Assembly (NCBI RefSeq): GCF_003614435.1
Contig: NZ_CP025546.1
Location: 1,488,001-1,552,000 of the forward strand
Source of the DNA: Mycobacterium paragordonae
Lineage (GTDB): Bacteria > Actinomycetota > Actinomycetes > Mycobacteriales > Mycobacteriaceae
Reading direction: 5' to 3'
Length of the DNA stretch: 64,000 nt
The first letter of the stretch is position 1, and every line of letters begins with the position of its first letter. The position numbers were made by a program, and so were the translations under genes. The notes under the pieces are model-generated. The model made no database searches, was not told the DNA's origin, and saw only the letters and a program-made list of their open reading frames with translations. Of this stretch, positions 54,614 to 64,000 are shown in pieces.

Positions 54614-56005
54614 ATGTCGTGGCCCGCCGAGGCTGTCCACCGTGTCATCAAGGCCTATGACGTCCGCGGCCTGGTCGGCGAACAGATCAACGAGGCGCTG
54701 GTCACCGACATCGGGGCGGCGTTCGCCCGGTTGATGCGCAGCGAAGGCGCGAGTCAGGTCGTGATCGGCCACGACATGCGCGACAGTTCACCCTCGCTGT
54801 CGGCGGCCTTCGCCGCTGGCGTCACCGGCCAGGGTCTGGACGTGGTGCGCATCGGCCTGGCCTCCACCGACCAGTTGTATTTCGCCTCGGGCCTACTGGA
54901 CTGTCCCGGCGCCATGTTCACCGCGAGCCACAACCCGGCGGCGTACAACGGCATCAAGCTGTGCCGGGCGGGAGCCAAGCCGGTCGGCGCCGACACCGGG
55001 TTGACGACCATCAGCGAGGACCTGATCGCCGGGGTGCCCGGGCACGACGGCCCTTCCGGTAATAGCACCGACAAGGATGTGCTGGCCGACTACGGTGTGT
55101 TCCTGCGCTCGCTGGTCAACACCGAGGGACTGCGCCCGTTGCGGGTCGCGGTGGACGCCGGCAACGGCATGGCCGGTCACACCGCACCGGCGGTACTCGG
55201 CGCGATCGACTCGATCACGTTGCTGCCCTTGTACTTCGAGCTGGACGGGACATTCCCCAATCACGAGGCCAATCCGCTGGACCCGGCGAACCTGGTGGAC
55301 CTGCAGAACTTCGTGCGCGAAACCGGCGCCGACATCGGCCTGGCGTTCGACGGCGACGCCGACCGCTGCTTCGTCGTCGACGAGCGCGGCCGGCCCGTCT
55401 CGCCGTCCACGGTGACCAGCCTGGTGGCCGCCCGCGAACTGGGCCGCGAGATCGGCGCCACGGTGATCCACAACGTGATCACCTCGCGCGCGGTGCCCGA
55501 GTTGGTGGTCGAGCGAGGCGGTACGCCGCTGCGTTCGCGCGTCGGCCACTCTTATATCAAGGCGCTGATGGCCGAAACCGGTGCGATCTTCGGCGGTGAA
55601 CACTCGGCGCACTACTACTTCCGCGACTTCTGGGGCGCCGACTCCGGCATGCTGGCCGCGCTGTACGTGCTGGCCGCACTCGGCGAACAAGACCGGCCGC
55701 TATCCGACCTCACCGCCGACTACCAGCGCTACGAATCCTCCGGCGAGATCAACTTCACCGTCGCCGACGCGACGGCGTGTGTGGAGGCTGTGTTGAAGGC
55801 GTTCGCAAGCCGGATCCAGTCCATCGACCACCTGGACGGCGTCACCGTGGACCTCGGCGACGGCAGCTGGTTCAACCTGCGCAGCTCCAACACCGAGCCG
55901 CTCTTGCGGCTGAATGTGGAGGGGCGCAGCATCGAGGATGTGGATGCGGTGGTCGCGCAGGTCAGTTCCGAAATCGCGGCTCAGCCAAGCGAGGCCGCTC
56001 CGTGA
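54614..56005 (+). CDS. manB: Phosphomannomutase
   Basis: A 463-residue alpha-D-phosphohexomutase converting mannose-6-phosphate to mannose-1-phosphate. The catalytic serine loop is TASHNP. The metal-binding loop is DGDADR, sugar recognition is GGEHSAH, and the phosphate loop is RSSNTEPLLRLNVE. It lies upstream of manA in one overlapping set and feeds GDP-mannose synthesis. Also called pmmA or manB (Rv3257c). Confidence 0.96.
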   Translation: MSWPAEAVHRVIKAYDVRGLVGEQINEALVTDIGAAFARLMRSEGASQVVIGHDMRDSSPSLSAAFAAGVTGQGLDVVRIGLASTDQLYFASGLLDCPGAMFTASHNPAAYNGIKLCRAGAKPVGADTGLTTISEDLIAGVPGHDGPSGNSTDKDVLADYGVFLRSLVNTEGLRPLRVAVDAGNGMAGHTAPAVLGAIDSITLLPLYFELDGTFPNHEANPLDPANLVDLQNFVRETGADIGLAFDGDADRCFVVDERGRPVSPSTVTSLVAARELGREIGATVIHNVITSRAVPELVVERGGTPLRSRVGHSYIKALMAETGAIFGGEHSAHYYFRDFWGADSGMLAALYVLAALGEQDRPLSDLTADYQRYESSGEINFTVADATACVEAVLKAFASRIQSIDHLDGVTVDLGDGSWFNLRSSNTEPLLRLNVEGRSIEDVDAVVAQVSSEIAAQPSEAAP

Positions 56006-57081
56006 GTGCGGTCGGGGCCGTCGATCTCGAGGACGCTGACGGCCTGATCGCCGCCGACCGGGACGGGCTGCTGCGCGCGGCGTCGATGGCCGGCGCGCAG
56101 GTGCGTTCGGTGGCGGCCGCCCTCAGTGAAGGCGAATTGGACTCGCTGCGCGGTGAGGACCGGGTGCGCAGCGTGATCTGGGTGGCCGGTCGCGGCGCCG
56201 CCGAGACCGCCGGCGCCTTGCTGGCGGCGACGCTGGCCACCGCGGCCGCCGAGCCGATCGCACTGGTCACCGAGGCGCCGCCGTGGGTCGGCCCGCTCGA
56301 CGTGCTGATCGTCGCCGGCGACGACCCCGGCGATCCCGCGCTGGTGGGCGCGGCCGCGACCGGGGTGCGCCGAGGTTCGCGGGTGGTCGTGGTGGCGCCG
56401 TTCGAGGGCCCGTTGCGTGACTCCACGGCCGGCCGGGTCGCGGTGTTGTCGCCGCGCCTGCCGGCGCCCGAAGAGTTCGGGTTGTGTCGGTATCTCGCCG
56501 CCGGGCTGGCGGTGCTGCAGACCATCGACTCCCGGCTGAGCATCGATTTGGCCGCGCTGGCCGACGAACTGGACGCCGAGGCGCTGCGCAACAGTGCAAG
56601 CCGGGATCTGTTCACCAACCCGGCCAAGACGTTGGCCGCCCGCATGACCGACTGCCAGGTCGCGCTGGCCGGCGACAGCGCGGCGACCCTGGCGCTGGCG
56701 CGGCACGGCAGCTCGGTCCTGTTGCGGGTCGCGCAGCAGGCCGCCGCGGCCGCCGGTCTGGGCGATGCCGTGGCCGCACTGCGCAACGGGCCGCGCGGGT
56801 TCGCCGATCCCGCCGACGCGCTCTTCCACGACGAGGAGATCGACGGGCCGCTGCCCCAGCGGCTGCGCGTGCTGGCACTGACGCTGGCCGCCGAGCGGAC
56901 CGTGGTCGCCGCCCGGGTCGCCGGGTTCGACGACGTCTATCTCATCGGTGCCGAAGATATGCAGGACGCGCCTGACCGGCCCCCCGTGCCGACCGCGGCG
57001 GCCCGTGCCGAGCAGCAACTGGCAGTATTGGCCGTTCGGCTGGAGATGGCCGCGGTTTACCTGCGACTGGCACGGGGATAG
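56002..57081 (+). CDS. Phosphosugar isomerase-like (SIS/TobH-type) protein
   Basis: A 359-residue protein whose GTG start overlaps the pmmA stop. Two SIS-like nucleotide-fold halves are visible: VIWVAGRGAAETAGALL with LIVAGDDPGDPALVGAA, and a C-terminal half with late helices. It resembles the bifunctional PGI/PMI group. The neighbours pmmA and manA make a role in mannose phosphate metabolism likely, but the activity is unproven. Matches Rv3256c. Confidence 0.88.
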   Translation: MSAVGAVDLEDADGLIAADRDGLLRAASMAGAQVRSVAAALSEGELDSLRGEDRVRSVIWVAGRGAAETAGALLAATLATAAAEPIALVTEAPPWVGPLDVLIVAGDDPGDPALVGAAATGVRRGSRVVVVAPFEGPLRDSTAGRVAVLSPRLPAPEEFGLCRYLAAGLAVLQTIDSRLSIDLAALADELDAEALRNSASRDLFTNPAKTLAARMTDCQVALAGDSAATLALARHGSSVLLRVAQQAAAAAGLGDAVAALRNGPRGFADPADALFHDEEIDGPLPQRLRVLALTLAAERTVVAARVAGFDDVYLIGAEDMQDAPDRPPVPTAAARAEQQLAVLAVRLEMAAVYLRLARG

Positions 57082-57088
57082 ATAAACG

Positions 57089-58327
57089 GTGGAATTGCTA
57101 CGCGGAGCGTTACGAACGTACGCCTGGGGATCACGCACCGCTATCGCCGAATTCACCGGGCGGCCGGTGCCGGCCGCGCATCCCGAGGCCGAACTGTGGT
57201 TCGGCGCCCACCCCGGTGACCCGGCCTGGCTGGAGACACCGGACGGCGGGACGTCGTTGCTGGCCGCACTCACCGCCGACCCGGAGGGGCAACTCGGGCC
57301 CGCGTCGCGGGCCAGGTTCGGTGACGTGCTGCCGTTCCTGGTCAAGGTTTTGGCCGCCGATGAGCCGCTGTCGCTGCAGGCGCACCCGAGCGCGGCCCAG
57401 GCGCTCGAGGGTTTCGCTCGTGAAGAGCGCCTCGGTATTCCGGTGAACTCGCCGGTGCGCAACTACCGCGACACCAGTCACAAGCCGGAGTTGTTGGTGG
57501 CGTTGCAGCCCTTCGAGGCGCTGGCCGGTTTCCGTCAGGCGTCGCGGACCATCGAGTTGCTGCGGGCCCTGAACGTGTCCGACCTGGACCCGTTCATCGA
57601 TTTGCTCAGCGCGGGGTCCGACGACCAATCCGACGCCGACGGCCTGCGCGCGCTGTTCACCACCTGGATCACCGCACCGCAGCCCGACCTCGACGTACTG
57701 GTGCCCGCCGTGCTCGACGGCGCGATCGTGTACATCAGTTCCGGCGCAACGGAGTTCGCGGCCGAGGTCAAGACGCTGCTGGAACTGGGGGAGCGTTACC
57801 CCGGTGACGCCGGGGTGCTCGCGGCGCTGCTGCTCAACCGCATCACCCTGGCCCCGTGTGAGGCCATCTTCCTGCCGGCCGGCAACCTGCACACCTACCT
57901 GCGCGGTTTCGCGGTGGAGGTGATGGCCAACTCCGACAACGTGTTACGCGGCGGCCTCACGCCCAAGCACATGGACGTTCCAGAGTTGCTGCGGGTGCTG
58001 GATTTCACTCCGACGGCCGAGGCGCACCTGCGCGCGCCGATGCACCGCGACGGCCTGGAACGGATCTACGACACCCCGACCGCCGAGTTCGCGCTCGCAC
58101 TGCTGGTGCTCGACGGCGACAACCTCGGCCACGAAGTCGACGCGGCATCGAGCCACGACGGGCCGCAGATCCTGTTGTGCGCGGAGGGATCTCTGACCGT
58201 CTACGGCAAGACCGGGTCGCTGACCCTTGACCGCGGCGCCGCCGCGTGGGTCGGTGCCGACGACGGCCCCATCCGGCTCTCCGCGGAGCGTCCGGCCAAG
58301 CTGTTCCGGGCTACCGTGGGCTTGTGA
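57089..58327 (+). CDS. manA: Mannose-6-phosphate isomerase ManA
   Basis: A 412-residue type I phosphomannose isomerase (zinc-dependent cupin) interconverting fructose-6-P and mannose-6-P. The zinc site is in KVLAADEPLSLQAHPS, with a further ligand Glu in SHKPELLVAL and a His in FLPAGNLHTYL. The start is GTG 57089. It is 7 bases after the SIS-like gene, and its last 17 bases overlap the convergent flavoprotein gene. Confidence 0.95.
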   Translation: MELLRGALRTYAWGSRTAIAEFTGRPVPAAHPEAELWFGAHPGDPAWLETPDGGTSLLAALTADPEGQLGPASRARFGDVLPFLVKVLAADEPLSLQAHPSAAQALEGFAREERLGIPVNSPVRNYRDTSHKPELLVALQPFEALAGFRQASRTIELLRALNVSDLDPFIDLLSAGSDDQSDADGLRALFTTWITAPQPDLDVLVPAVLDGAIVYISSGATEFAAEVKTLLELGERYPGDAGVLAALLLNRITLAPCEAIFLPAGNLHTYLRGFAVEVMANSDNVLRGGLTPKHMDVPELLRVLDFTPTAEAHLRAPMHRDGLERIYDTPTAEFALALLVLDGDNLGHEVDAASSHDGPQILLCAEGSLTVYGKTGSLTLDRGAAAWVGADDGPIRLSAERPAKLFRATVGL

Positions 58328-59723
58328 CCAGCCCGCGCTGCCGGCTCTGAGCGCGAAGTTCTTTGCGCTCCTTCAACCACAGTCGCATGTTGTGCGCCAT
58401 GGTCCGCCCGATCAGCCGGGCCGGCGGAATCATGTAGAGGCTGTCCAGCAGCGAGAACCGGCGCAAAAACCATTCCGCCAGAACGGGATCCGTCTCGGCG
58501 GCGCCGAGAAACTGATCGAACAGCCCGCCGACCGGTCGCCACCACCGTGGCTCCGGGTCCCCGGACGCGTGGTGCAGGGCCACATCGCCGATCGCGTTCA
58601 TCATCCACACCGGGAAGGTCGTCTTGGCGGTCAACCGCGCGAGTGTGGCCGCCAGGTCACCCTCTGGTGCCTGCAGCGCCCGGCGCAGGTTGCCGGCCTG
58701 AATCGACGTCATCGTCATGCCCTGCCCGAACGTCGGGTTGAAGCTGGCCACCGCATCGCCGAACGGCACGATGCCCGCCGGGAAGCGCTCCAGCTTGTGG
58801 TAACGACGCCATCTGCTCACCGGGAACGCGTGATACGCCGGCTCACCGAGCGGTTCGGCCTGCGTCAGCGCTTTATTGAAGTGCTCCGGCAGCAGATCCT
58901 CTGCCAGCGCGAGCATTTCGGGGAAGGTCCGCGGCGGTTTCTCGTGCGCCACGCCGAACGTGGTCAGCACCCAGGTGCCGTCCTCGTAGTACAGCATGCC
59001 CAGCCCCAGCGACTTGTCGTGCGAAGCGCCGGCGACCACTACCTTCTCCGCGATCAGCCCCTCGGGCATGCGGAATTGGTGTGTGGCGTAGTTGATTCCG
59101 ATGTCGACCGTCGCCTCCGGGGCACGCTGATAGCCCCACTGGTCCAGCCATACCGGCAGCCGGGTGCCGCGGCCGGCGGCGTCGACCACCAGATCCGCGG
59201 CGACGAATTCGGGTTCCTCGCCGGATACGGCCGGGTCCAGCAACACCCCGGTCACCCGCTGCAGCGCCGGTTCGAAACGCGGCTCGGCGACCGGGCGCCG
59301 CACGATCTCGACGTTGTCGATCGCCAGAACGCGGCGCCGGATCTGCCACTCCAGGTGCGGACGGCTGGGCACGTAGGCGGTGAACTCGTCGCGCAGCGTG
59401 TGCCCGGTGCCCAGCACGTGACCGGCGGCGCCCAGGTGGATGCAGTCCGGCCGGTTCTCCAGCATCGGAACACCCGCCGCCACCATGTCGTCCAGCAGGC
59501 CGGGGAACAGGCTCTCGAACTCGTTGGCGCCGCGCGCCATCAGCATGTGCAGATGACGATCCTGGGGGACGGTCGCGCGGTTGGCCGGTGCGCTCGGCAG
59601 GTCGTCCCGTTCGAAGACGGTCACCCGCCCGTAGAAGTCGGAAAGCACCCGGGCCGCGGACAGCCCGGCGATGCTCGCACCGATCACCACCGCATGATTT
59701 TTGTTCTCTACGCTCCCCACCAT
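58311..59723 (-). CDS. FAD-dependent oxidoreductase/monooxygenase-like
   Basis: A 470-residue flavoprotein of the PHBH-like/squalene-epoxidase type. The N-terminal dinucleotide motif is VVIGASIAGLSAARVL. VVDAAGRGTRLP is the second motif, and FGDAVASFNPTFGQGM contacts the FAD. The substrate is unknown. Matches Rv3254. It is divergent from the permease gene; the 59-bp gap holds their promoters. Confidence 0.9.
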   Translation of the reverse strand: MVGSVENKNHAVVIGASIAGLSAARVLSDFYGRVTVFERDDLPSAPANRATVPQDRHLHMLMARGANEFESLFPGLLDDMVAAGVPMLENRPDCIHLGAAGHVLGTGHTLRDEFTAYVPSRPHLEWQIRRRVLAIDNVEIVRRPVAEPRFEPALQRVTGVLLDPAVSGEEPEFVAADLVVDAAGRGTRLPVWLDQWGYQRAPEATVDIGINYATHQFRMPEGLIAEKVVVAGASHDKSLGLGMLYYEDGTWVLTTFGVAHEKPPRTFPEMLALAEDLLPEHFNKALTQAEPLGEPAYHAFPVSRWRRYHKLERFPAGIVPFGDAVASFNPTFGQGMTMTSIQAGNLRRALQAPEGDLAATLARLTAKTTFPVWMMNAIGDVALHHASGDPEPRWWRPVGGLFDQFLGAAETDPVLAEWFLRRFSLLDSLYMIPPARLIGRTMAHNMRLWLKERKELRAQSRQRGLVTSPR

Positions 59724-59782
59724 TCCCGCAGAGTACCCAGTACTGTGCGGTCACAACTGCAGGTGACGGAAGGGGCGGGCAG

Positions 59783-61267
59783 ATGTCCGGTCGCTGGCGC
59801 ACGAAATCGGTCGAGCAATCGATTGCCGATACCGACGAGCCGACCACCCGGCTCCGCAAGGATCTGACCTGGCTGGACCTGGTGGTCTTCGGGGTCTCGG
59901 TGGTGATCGGGGCCGGCATCTTCACCGTCACCGCGTCCACCGCTGGCGACATCACCGGACCGGCCATCTGGATCTCGTTTCTGATCGCCGCCGGCACCTG
60001 CGCGCTGGCGGCGCTGTGCTACGCCGAGTTCGCGTCGACGCTTCCGGTGGCGGGCAGTGCCTACACGTTCTCCTATGCCACCTTCGGCGAGTTTCTGGCC
60101 TGGATCATCGGCTGGAATCTGGTGCTGGAGCTGGCGATCGGCGCGGCCGTGGTCGCCAAGGGCTGGTCCAGCTACCTGGGTACGGTCTTCGGTTTTGCCG
60201 GCGGCACCGTCGCGCTCGGGCCGATCGACTTCGACTGGGGCGCGCTACTGATCGTCGTGCTGGTGGCCATACTGCTGGCGTTGGGCACCAAGTTGTCGTC
60301 CCGGTTCTCCGCGGTGGTCACCGCCATCAAGGTCTCGGTCGTCATCCTGGTCGTCATCGTCGGCTCCTTCTATATCAAGGCCGCCAACTACACCCCGTTC
60401 ATTCCCAAACCCGAGGCCGAGCACCAGGGCCGCGGCATGGACCAATCCGTGCTGTCGCTGCTGACCGGTGCGGGCGGCAGCCACTACGGCTGGTACGGCG
60501 TCCTGGCGGGCGCGTCCATCGTGTTCTTCGCCTTCATCGGGTTCGACATCGTCGCGACCATGGCCGAAGAGACCAAGAACCCGCAGCGCGACGTCCCGCG
60601 CGGCATCCTGGCCTCCCTCGGGGTGGTGACGCTGCTCTATGTGGCGGTGGCCGTGGTGCTGTCCGGGATGGTGTCCTACACCCAGCTGCGCAGTGTCCCC
60701 GGGCACGGGCAGGCGAACCTGGCCACCGCGTTCCAGGCCAACGGCATCTACTGGGCCAGCGGAATCATCTCGGTCGGAGCGCTGGCCGGCCTGACCACGG
60801 TGGTGATGGTCCTGATGCTCGGTCAGTGCCGCGTGCTGTTCGCGATGGCGCGCGACGGCCTGCTGCCCCGGGGGCTGGCCAAGACCTCGGCTCGTGGCAC
60901 CCCGGTGCGGATCACCATGCTGGTCGCGGCGGTGATCGCGGCGACGGCCGCGGTGTTCCCGATTAACAAGCTCGAAGAGATGGTCAACGTCGGCACGCTG
61001 TTCGCCTTCGTGCTGGTGTCGGCCGGCGTCATCGTGCTCCGCAAAACCCGACCGGACCTGCCCCGGGGCTTCAGCGCGCCGTGGGTGCCGGTGCTGCCGG
61101 TCGCGTCGGTGTGCGCGTGCCTGTGGCTGATGCTCAACCTGACGGCGCTGACCTGGGTCCGGTTCGGCGTCTGGCTGCTGGTGGGCGTCGCCATCTACGT
61201 CGGCTACGGCCGCCGGCACTCGGTGCAGGCCCGGCGGGAGAAGGGTGACGCCGACCTGGACATTTAA
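59783..61267 (+). CDS. APC-family cationic amino-acid permease
   Basis: A 494-residue transporter with about 12-13 membrane helices. VVIGAGIFTVTAS in helix 1 is the APC substrate motif, and the segment FAFIGFDIVATMAEETKNP (about residues 252-270) is the conserved consensus of cationic amino-acid transporters. ATG 59783 is preceded by a GGGCGGG sequence. Matches Rv3253c. It lies 112 bases upstream of alkB. Confidence 0.92.
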   Translation: MSGRWRTKSVEQSIADTDEPTTRLRKDLTWLDLVVFGVSVVIGAGIFTVTASTAGDITGPAIWISFLIAAGTCALAALCYAEFASTLPVAGSAYTFSYATFGEFLAWIIGWNLVLELAIGAAVVAKGWSSYLGTVFGFAGGTVALGPIDFDWGALLIVVLVAILLALGTKLSSRFSAVVTAIKVSVVILVVIVGSFYIKAANYTPFIPKPEAEHQGRGMDQSVLSLLTGAGGSHYGWYGVLAGASIVFFAFIGFDIVATMAEETKNPQRDVPRGILASLGVVTLLYVAVAVVLSGMVSYTQLRSVPGHGQANLATAFQANGIYWASGIISVGALAGLTTVVMVLMLGQCRVLFAMARDGLLPRGLAKTSARGTPVRITMLVAAVIAATAAVFPINKLEEMVNVGTLFAFVLVSAGVIVLRKTRPDLPRGFSAPWVPVLPVASVCACLWLMLNLTALTWVRFGVWLLVGVAIYVGYGRRHSVQARREKGDADLDI

Positions 61268-61303
61268 GCCCCATTTGGATACTTGCTTTACAAAACAACG
61301 CTC

Positions 61304-61317
61304 CGTGTCTAGACACG
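61304..61317. promoter_or_regulatory. Perfect palindrome, predicted operator of the alkB operon
   Basis: CGTGTCTAGACACG reads identically on both strands. It lies 62 bases before the alkB ATG and covers the -35 box of the promoter. The TetR gene at the end of this operon is the natural candidate binder. Confidence 0.65.
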
Positions 61318-61338
61318 AGACGTAAACGGTTGTAATGT
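61310..61338 (+). promoter_or_regulatory. Promoter of alkB-rubA-rubB-tetR
   Basis: TAGACA (61310-61315), a 17-base spacer, then TAATGT (61333-61338). The -35 sits inside the palindrome. A good AAGGAGG ribosome-binding site (61365-61371) lies 8 bases before the ATG at 61380. Confidence 0.5.
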
Positions 61339-61379
61339 CCAACCTCAAGTGGTGAGACTCACACAAGGAGGTATGGCGT

Positions 61380-62615
61380 ATGACCACACAGATCGACGGC
61401 ACTCCGGAGGTGCCGGTATACGAATGGCGCGACAAGAAGCGCTACCTGTGGCTGATGGGACTGATCGCCCCGACGGCGCTCTTCGTGATGCTGCCGGTGA
61501 TTTGGGGAATGAACCAGCTCGGCTGGCACACGGCGGCGCAACTGCCGCTGTGGATCGGGCCGTTCCTGGTCTACATCCTGTTGCCGCTGCTGGACCTGCG
61601 CTTCGGTCCCGACGGGCAGAACCCGCCAGACGAGGTCATGGAGCGGCTGGAAAACGACAAGTACTACCGCTACTGCACCTACATCTACATTCCGTTCCAG
61701 TACGCGAGCGTCGTCCTGGGCGCCTACCTGTTCACCGCGTCGAACTTGCACTGGCTGGGGTATGAGGGCGGACTGGGCTGGCTGGGCAAGATCGGCGTGG
61801 CGCTCTCGGTGGGCGTGCTCGGCGGCGTCGGCATCAACACCGCGCACGAGATGGGGCACAAGAAGGACTCGCTGGAGCGCTGGCTGTCCAAGATCACCCT
61901 GGCGCAGACCGCATACGGCCACTTCTACATCGAGCACAACCGCGGCCACCACGTCCGTGTCTCCACCCCGGAGGACCCCGCCTCGGCCCGCTTCGGCGAG
62001 ACGTTCTGGGAATTCCTGCCCCGCAGCGTCATCGGCAGCGCCCGCTCCTCGGTACACCTGGAGGCGCAGCGCATCCGCCGGCTCGGCAAGAGCCCCTGGG
62101 ACCCGCGGACCTACCTGGGCAACGACGTGCTGAACGCCTGGGCGATGACCGTCGTGCTGTTCGGCGCGCTAATCGCGGCCTTCGGTGTGAGCGTGATCCC
62201 GTTCCTGGTCATCCAGGCGATCTTCGGCTTCAGCCTGCTGGAAGCAGTCAACTACCTCGAGCACTACGGCCTGCTGCGACAGAAGAACGCGAACGGCCGC
62301 TACGAGCGGTGCGCCCCGGTGCACAGCTGGAACTCCGACCACATCGTCACCAACCTGTTCCTGTACCACCTGCAGCGGCACAGCGACCACCACGCCAACC
62401 CGACGCGGCGCTACCAGACGCTGCGCAGCATGGAAGGTGCGCCGAACCTGCCCAGCGGGTACGCGTCGATGATCTCGCTGACCTACTTCCCGCCGCTGTG
62501 GCGCAAGGTGATGGACCACCGGGTGCTCGACCACTACGACGGCGACATCACCAAGGTCAACGTGCAGCCGCGGCTGCGTAAGAAGCTGCTCGCCAAGTAC
62601 GGAGTGGCAGCATGA
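61380..62615 (+). CDS. alkB: Alkane 1-monooxygenase AlkB
   Basis: A 411-residue integral-membrane di-iron hydroxylase oxidising the terminal carbon of medium-chain alkanes. The three His boxes are present: HEMGHKKD, EHNRGHH and LQRHSDHH, plus NYLEHYGL. There are about six helices. It is followed by its two rubredoxin electron donors. It overlaps rubA by ATGA. Confidence 0.97.
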   Translation: MTTQIDGTPEVPVYEWRDKKRYLWLMGLIAPTALFVMLPVIWGMNQLGWHTAAQLPLWIGPFLVYILLPLLDLRFGPDGQNPPDEVMERLENDKYYRYCTYIYIPFQYASVVLGAYLFTASNLHWLGYEGGLGWLGKIGVALSVGVLGGVGINTAHEMGHKKDSLERWLSKITLAQTAYGHFYIEHNRGHHVRVSTPEDPASARFGETFWEFLPRSVIGSARSSVHLEAQRIRRLGKSPWDPRTYLGNDVLNAWAMTVVLFGALIAAFGVSVIPFLVIQAIFGFSLLEAVNYLEHYGLLRQKNANGRYERCAPVHSWNSDHIVTNLFLYHLQRHSDHHANPTRRYQTLRSMEGAPNLPSGYASMISLTYFPPLWRKVMDHRVLDHYDGDITKVNVQPRLRKKLLAKYGVAA

Positions 62616-62785
62616 GCGCCGCGTACAAGTGCCCGTGTTGCGACTACCGCTACGACGAGGCCAAAGGCGATGCCCGCGAAGGTTTTCCGGCCGGAACCGG
62701 CTGGGACCAGGTCCCCGATGACTGGACTTGTCCGGACTGCGCCGTCCGCGAGAAGCCCGATTTCGAACTAGTCCAGGAAGGATGA
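62612..62785 (+). CDS. rubA: Rubredoxin RubA
   Basis: A 57-residue rubredoxin with CPCC...CPDC iron ligands (Cys7 and Cys10, then Cys40 and Cys43). It carries electrons to AlkB. The ATG overlaps the alkB stop. It precedes rubB by 6 bases. Confidence 0.94.
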   Translation: MSAAYKCPCCDYRYDEAKGDAREGFPAGTGWDQVPDDWTCPDCAVREKPDFELVQEG

Positions 62786-62791
62786 GATGAC

Positions 62792-62974
62792 ATGAGTGAC
62801 TACAAGCTCTACCAGTGCGTGCAGTGCGGTTTCGAGTACGACGAGGAGCTGGGCTGGCCGGAAGACGGCATCGCGCCCGGCACCCGGTGGGACGACATCC
62901 CCGAGGACTGGAGCTGCCCGGACTGCGGAGCCGCGAAGTCGGACTTCGTCATGGTGGAGGTGGCCCGGTCATGA
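62792..62974 (+). CDS. rubB: Rubredoxin RubB
   Basis: A 60-residue rubredoxin with CVQC and CPDC ligand pairs and the family core [17 protein letters not shown]. It is the second rubredoxin of the operon and is more typical in sequence than RubA. The stop overlaps the tetR ATG (ATGA). Confidence 0.95.
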   Translation: MSDYKLYQCVQCGFEYDEELGWPEDGIAPGTRWDDIPEDWSCPDCGAAKSDFVMVEVARS

Positions 62975-63621
62975 TCGGCACCAACTTCGCTGCGAAAACA
63001 GATATGGTCGCGCCTGTGAAGCGGATTCCCTACGCCGAAGCGTCCCGCGCTTTATTGCGGGACTCGGTGCTCGACGCGATGCGGGATCTGCTCCTCACCC
63101 GCGACTGGTCCGCCATCACCTTGTCCGACGTGGCCCGGGCCGCCGGCATCAGCCGGCAGACCATCTACAACGAGTTCGGGTCCCGGCAGGGCCTGGCGCA
63201 GGGTTACGCCCTGCGCCTGGCCGACCGGCTGGTCGACACGGTCAAGGGTGCGCTGGACGCCAACATCGGCAACATCTACGAGTCGTTCCTGCAGGGCTTC
63301 CGGGCCTTCTTCGCCGAGTCGGCGGCCGACCCGCTGGTGATCTCGCTGTTGACCGGTGTCGCCAAGCCCGACCTGCTGCAGCTGATCACCACCGACAGCG
63401 CGCCGATCATCAGTCGGGCCTCGGCTCGGCTGGCCACCGCGTTCACCCAGACGTGGCTGGCCACCAGCGACGACGACGCGGGTGTGCTGTCGCGGGCGAT
63501 CGTCCGGCTGTGCTTGAGCTACGTGTCCATGCCGCCCGAGGCCGACCACGACGTCGCGGCGGATCTGGCCAGGATGATGACCCCGTTCGCCGAGCGCCAC
63601 GGCGTCATCAACGTGCCCTGA
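62971..63621 (+). CDS. TetR-family regulator of the alk operon
   Basis: A 216-residue TetR protein. The helix-turn-helix is at about residues 50-75 ([20 protein letters not shown]). It is the fourth gene of the operon and overlaps rubB by ATGA. ATG 62971 is preferred; GTG 63016 is a possible alternative that would shorten it. It corresponds to Rv3249c. It likely represses its own operon through the palindrome at 61304-61317, with alkane or derived fatty acid as effector. Confidence 0.9.
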   Translation: MIGTNFAAKTDMVAPVKRIPYAEASRALLRDSVLDAMRDLLLTRDWSAITLSDVARAAGISRQTIYNEFGSRQGLAQGYALRLADRLVDTVKGALDANIGNIYESFLQGFRAFFAESAADPLVISLLTGVAKPDLLQLITTDSAPIISRASARLATAFTQTWLATSDDDAGVLSRAIVRLCLSYVSMPPEADHDVAADLARMMTPFAERHGVINVP

Positions 63622-63718
63622 CCAGGACGGCAATTGGCCGGAGGCTAGAGTGAGTCGAGAGAGTATCTAGGCCGACGCGCCTGCTCAGACTCAAAGAAGC
63701 CCCCAAAGAAGGATGTAA

Positions 63719-64000
<282 letters not shown>

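Noticed and set aside
59733..59757. SigF-like GTTG-N15-GGGTAC on the minus strand before the flavin oxidoreductase gene
   Set aside because: Spacer is short and the -35 is poor; likely chance in a GC-rich gap.

Overview
The window is a piece of a Mycobacterium chromosome. The evidence is high-GC coding sequence, three PPE genes, whiB2, the sigF-usfY-rsbW locus, fbiA/fbiB (coenzyme F420), accA3/accD5/accE5, fadE25, lcp1, wbbL1 and mycobacterial ctpC/pacL1. From memory of M. tuberculosis H37Rv, the backbone follows the Rv3299c-Rv3248c block in reverse orientation. PPE genes with SVP-like tails and several insertions relative to H37Rv suggest a slow-growing non-tuberculous species. The species cannot be fixed from sequence alone.

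Layout. 1-5977: the 3' end of an arylsulfatase, two small secreted proteins, an orphan PstS-like lipoprotein, a PPE gene and lpqC. 5986-12036: nei, the large helicase lhr and a TetR regulator. 12145-15035: the SigF stress locus (small membrane protein, usfY, rsbW, sigF) with two good SigF-type promoters, plus an oppositely oriented STAS-domain gene whose 3' end overlaps sigF. 15312-24177: the acyl-CoA carboxylase block (accD5-accE5-maf-PPOX-sseA-sufE-accA3 on the minus strand) with birA and an inserted KstD-like flavoprotein on the plus strand. 24189-28378: a PH-domain protein, a GtrA-family protein, purK-purE and fadE25.

28633-31870 is an inserted, translationally coupled signalling cassette: REC-PP2C phosphatase, CHASE3 histidine kinase, single-domain response regulator. 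Next come a SulP-carbonic anhydrase fusion, a CoA transferase, a methyltransferase and a CDF-like protein. Two adjacent PPE genes with SHOCT-like C-termini follow, then ctpC with its metallochaperone pacL1. 43094-48231 holds cell-wall genes: lcp1, rmlD, wbbL1 and manB. 48213-52688 is one overlapping operon, fbiA-fbiB-mamA-NUDIX. 53020-58327 holds whiB2, two conserved hypotheticals and pmmA-(PGI-like)-manA. 58311-64000 holds a flavin monooxygenase-like gene, an amino-acid permease, the alkane hydroxylase operon alkB-rubA-rubB-tetR, and the start of sahH.

How the genes fit together. ManA, PmmA and ManB make GDP-mannose. RmlD and WbbL1 make the rhamnose linker of arabinogalactan, which Lcp1 joins to peptidoglycan. 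AccA3, AccD5, AccE5 and BirA supply biotin-dependent carboxylation. The most interesting unexplained material is the combination of a SigF locus carrying its own STAS antagonist gene with a three-gene PP2C/kinase/response-regulator cassette in the same window. Other notable items are the tandem PPE-SHOCT pair beside the metal exporter, an in-frame repeat at the accD5/accE5 junction, a duplicated 63-bp hairpin element, and several well-formed operator palindromes. I saw no rRNA, tRNA, CRISPR array, insertion sequence or prophage.
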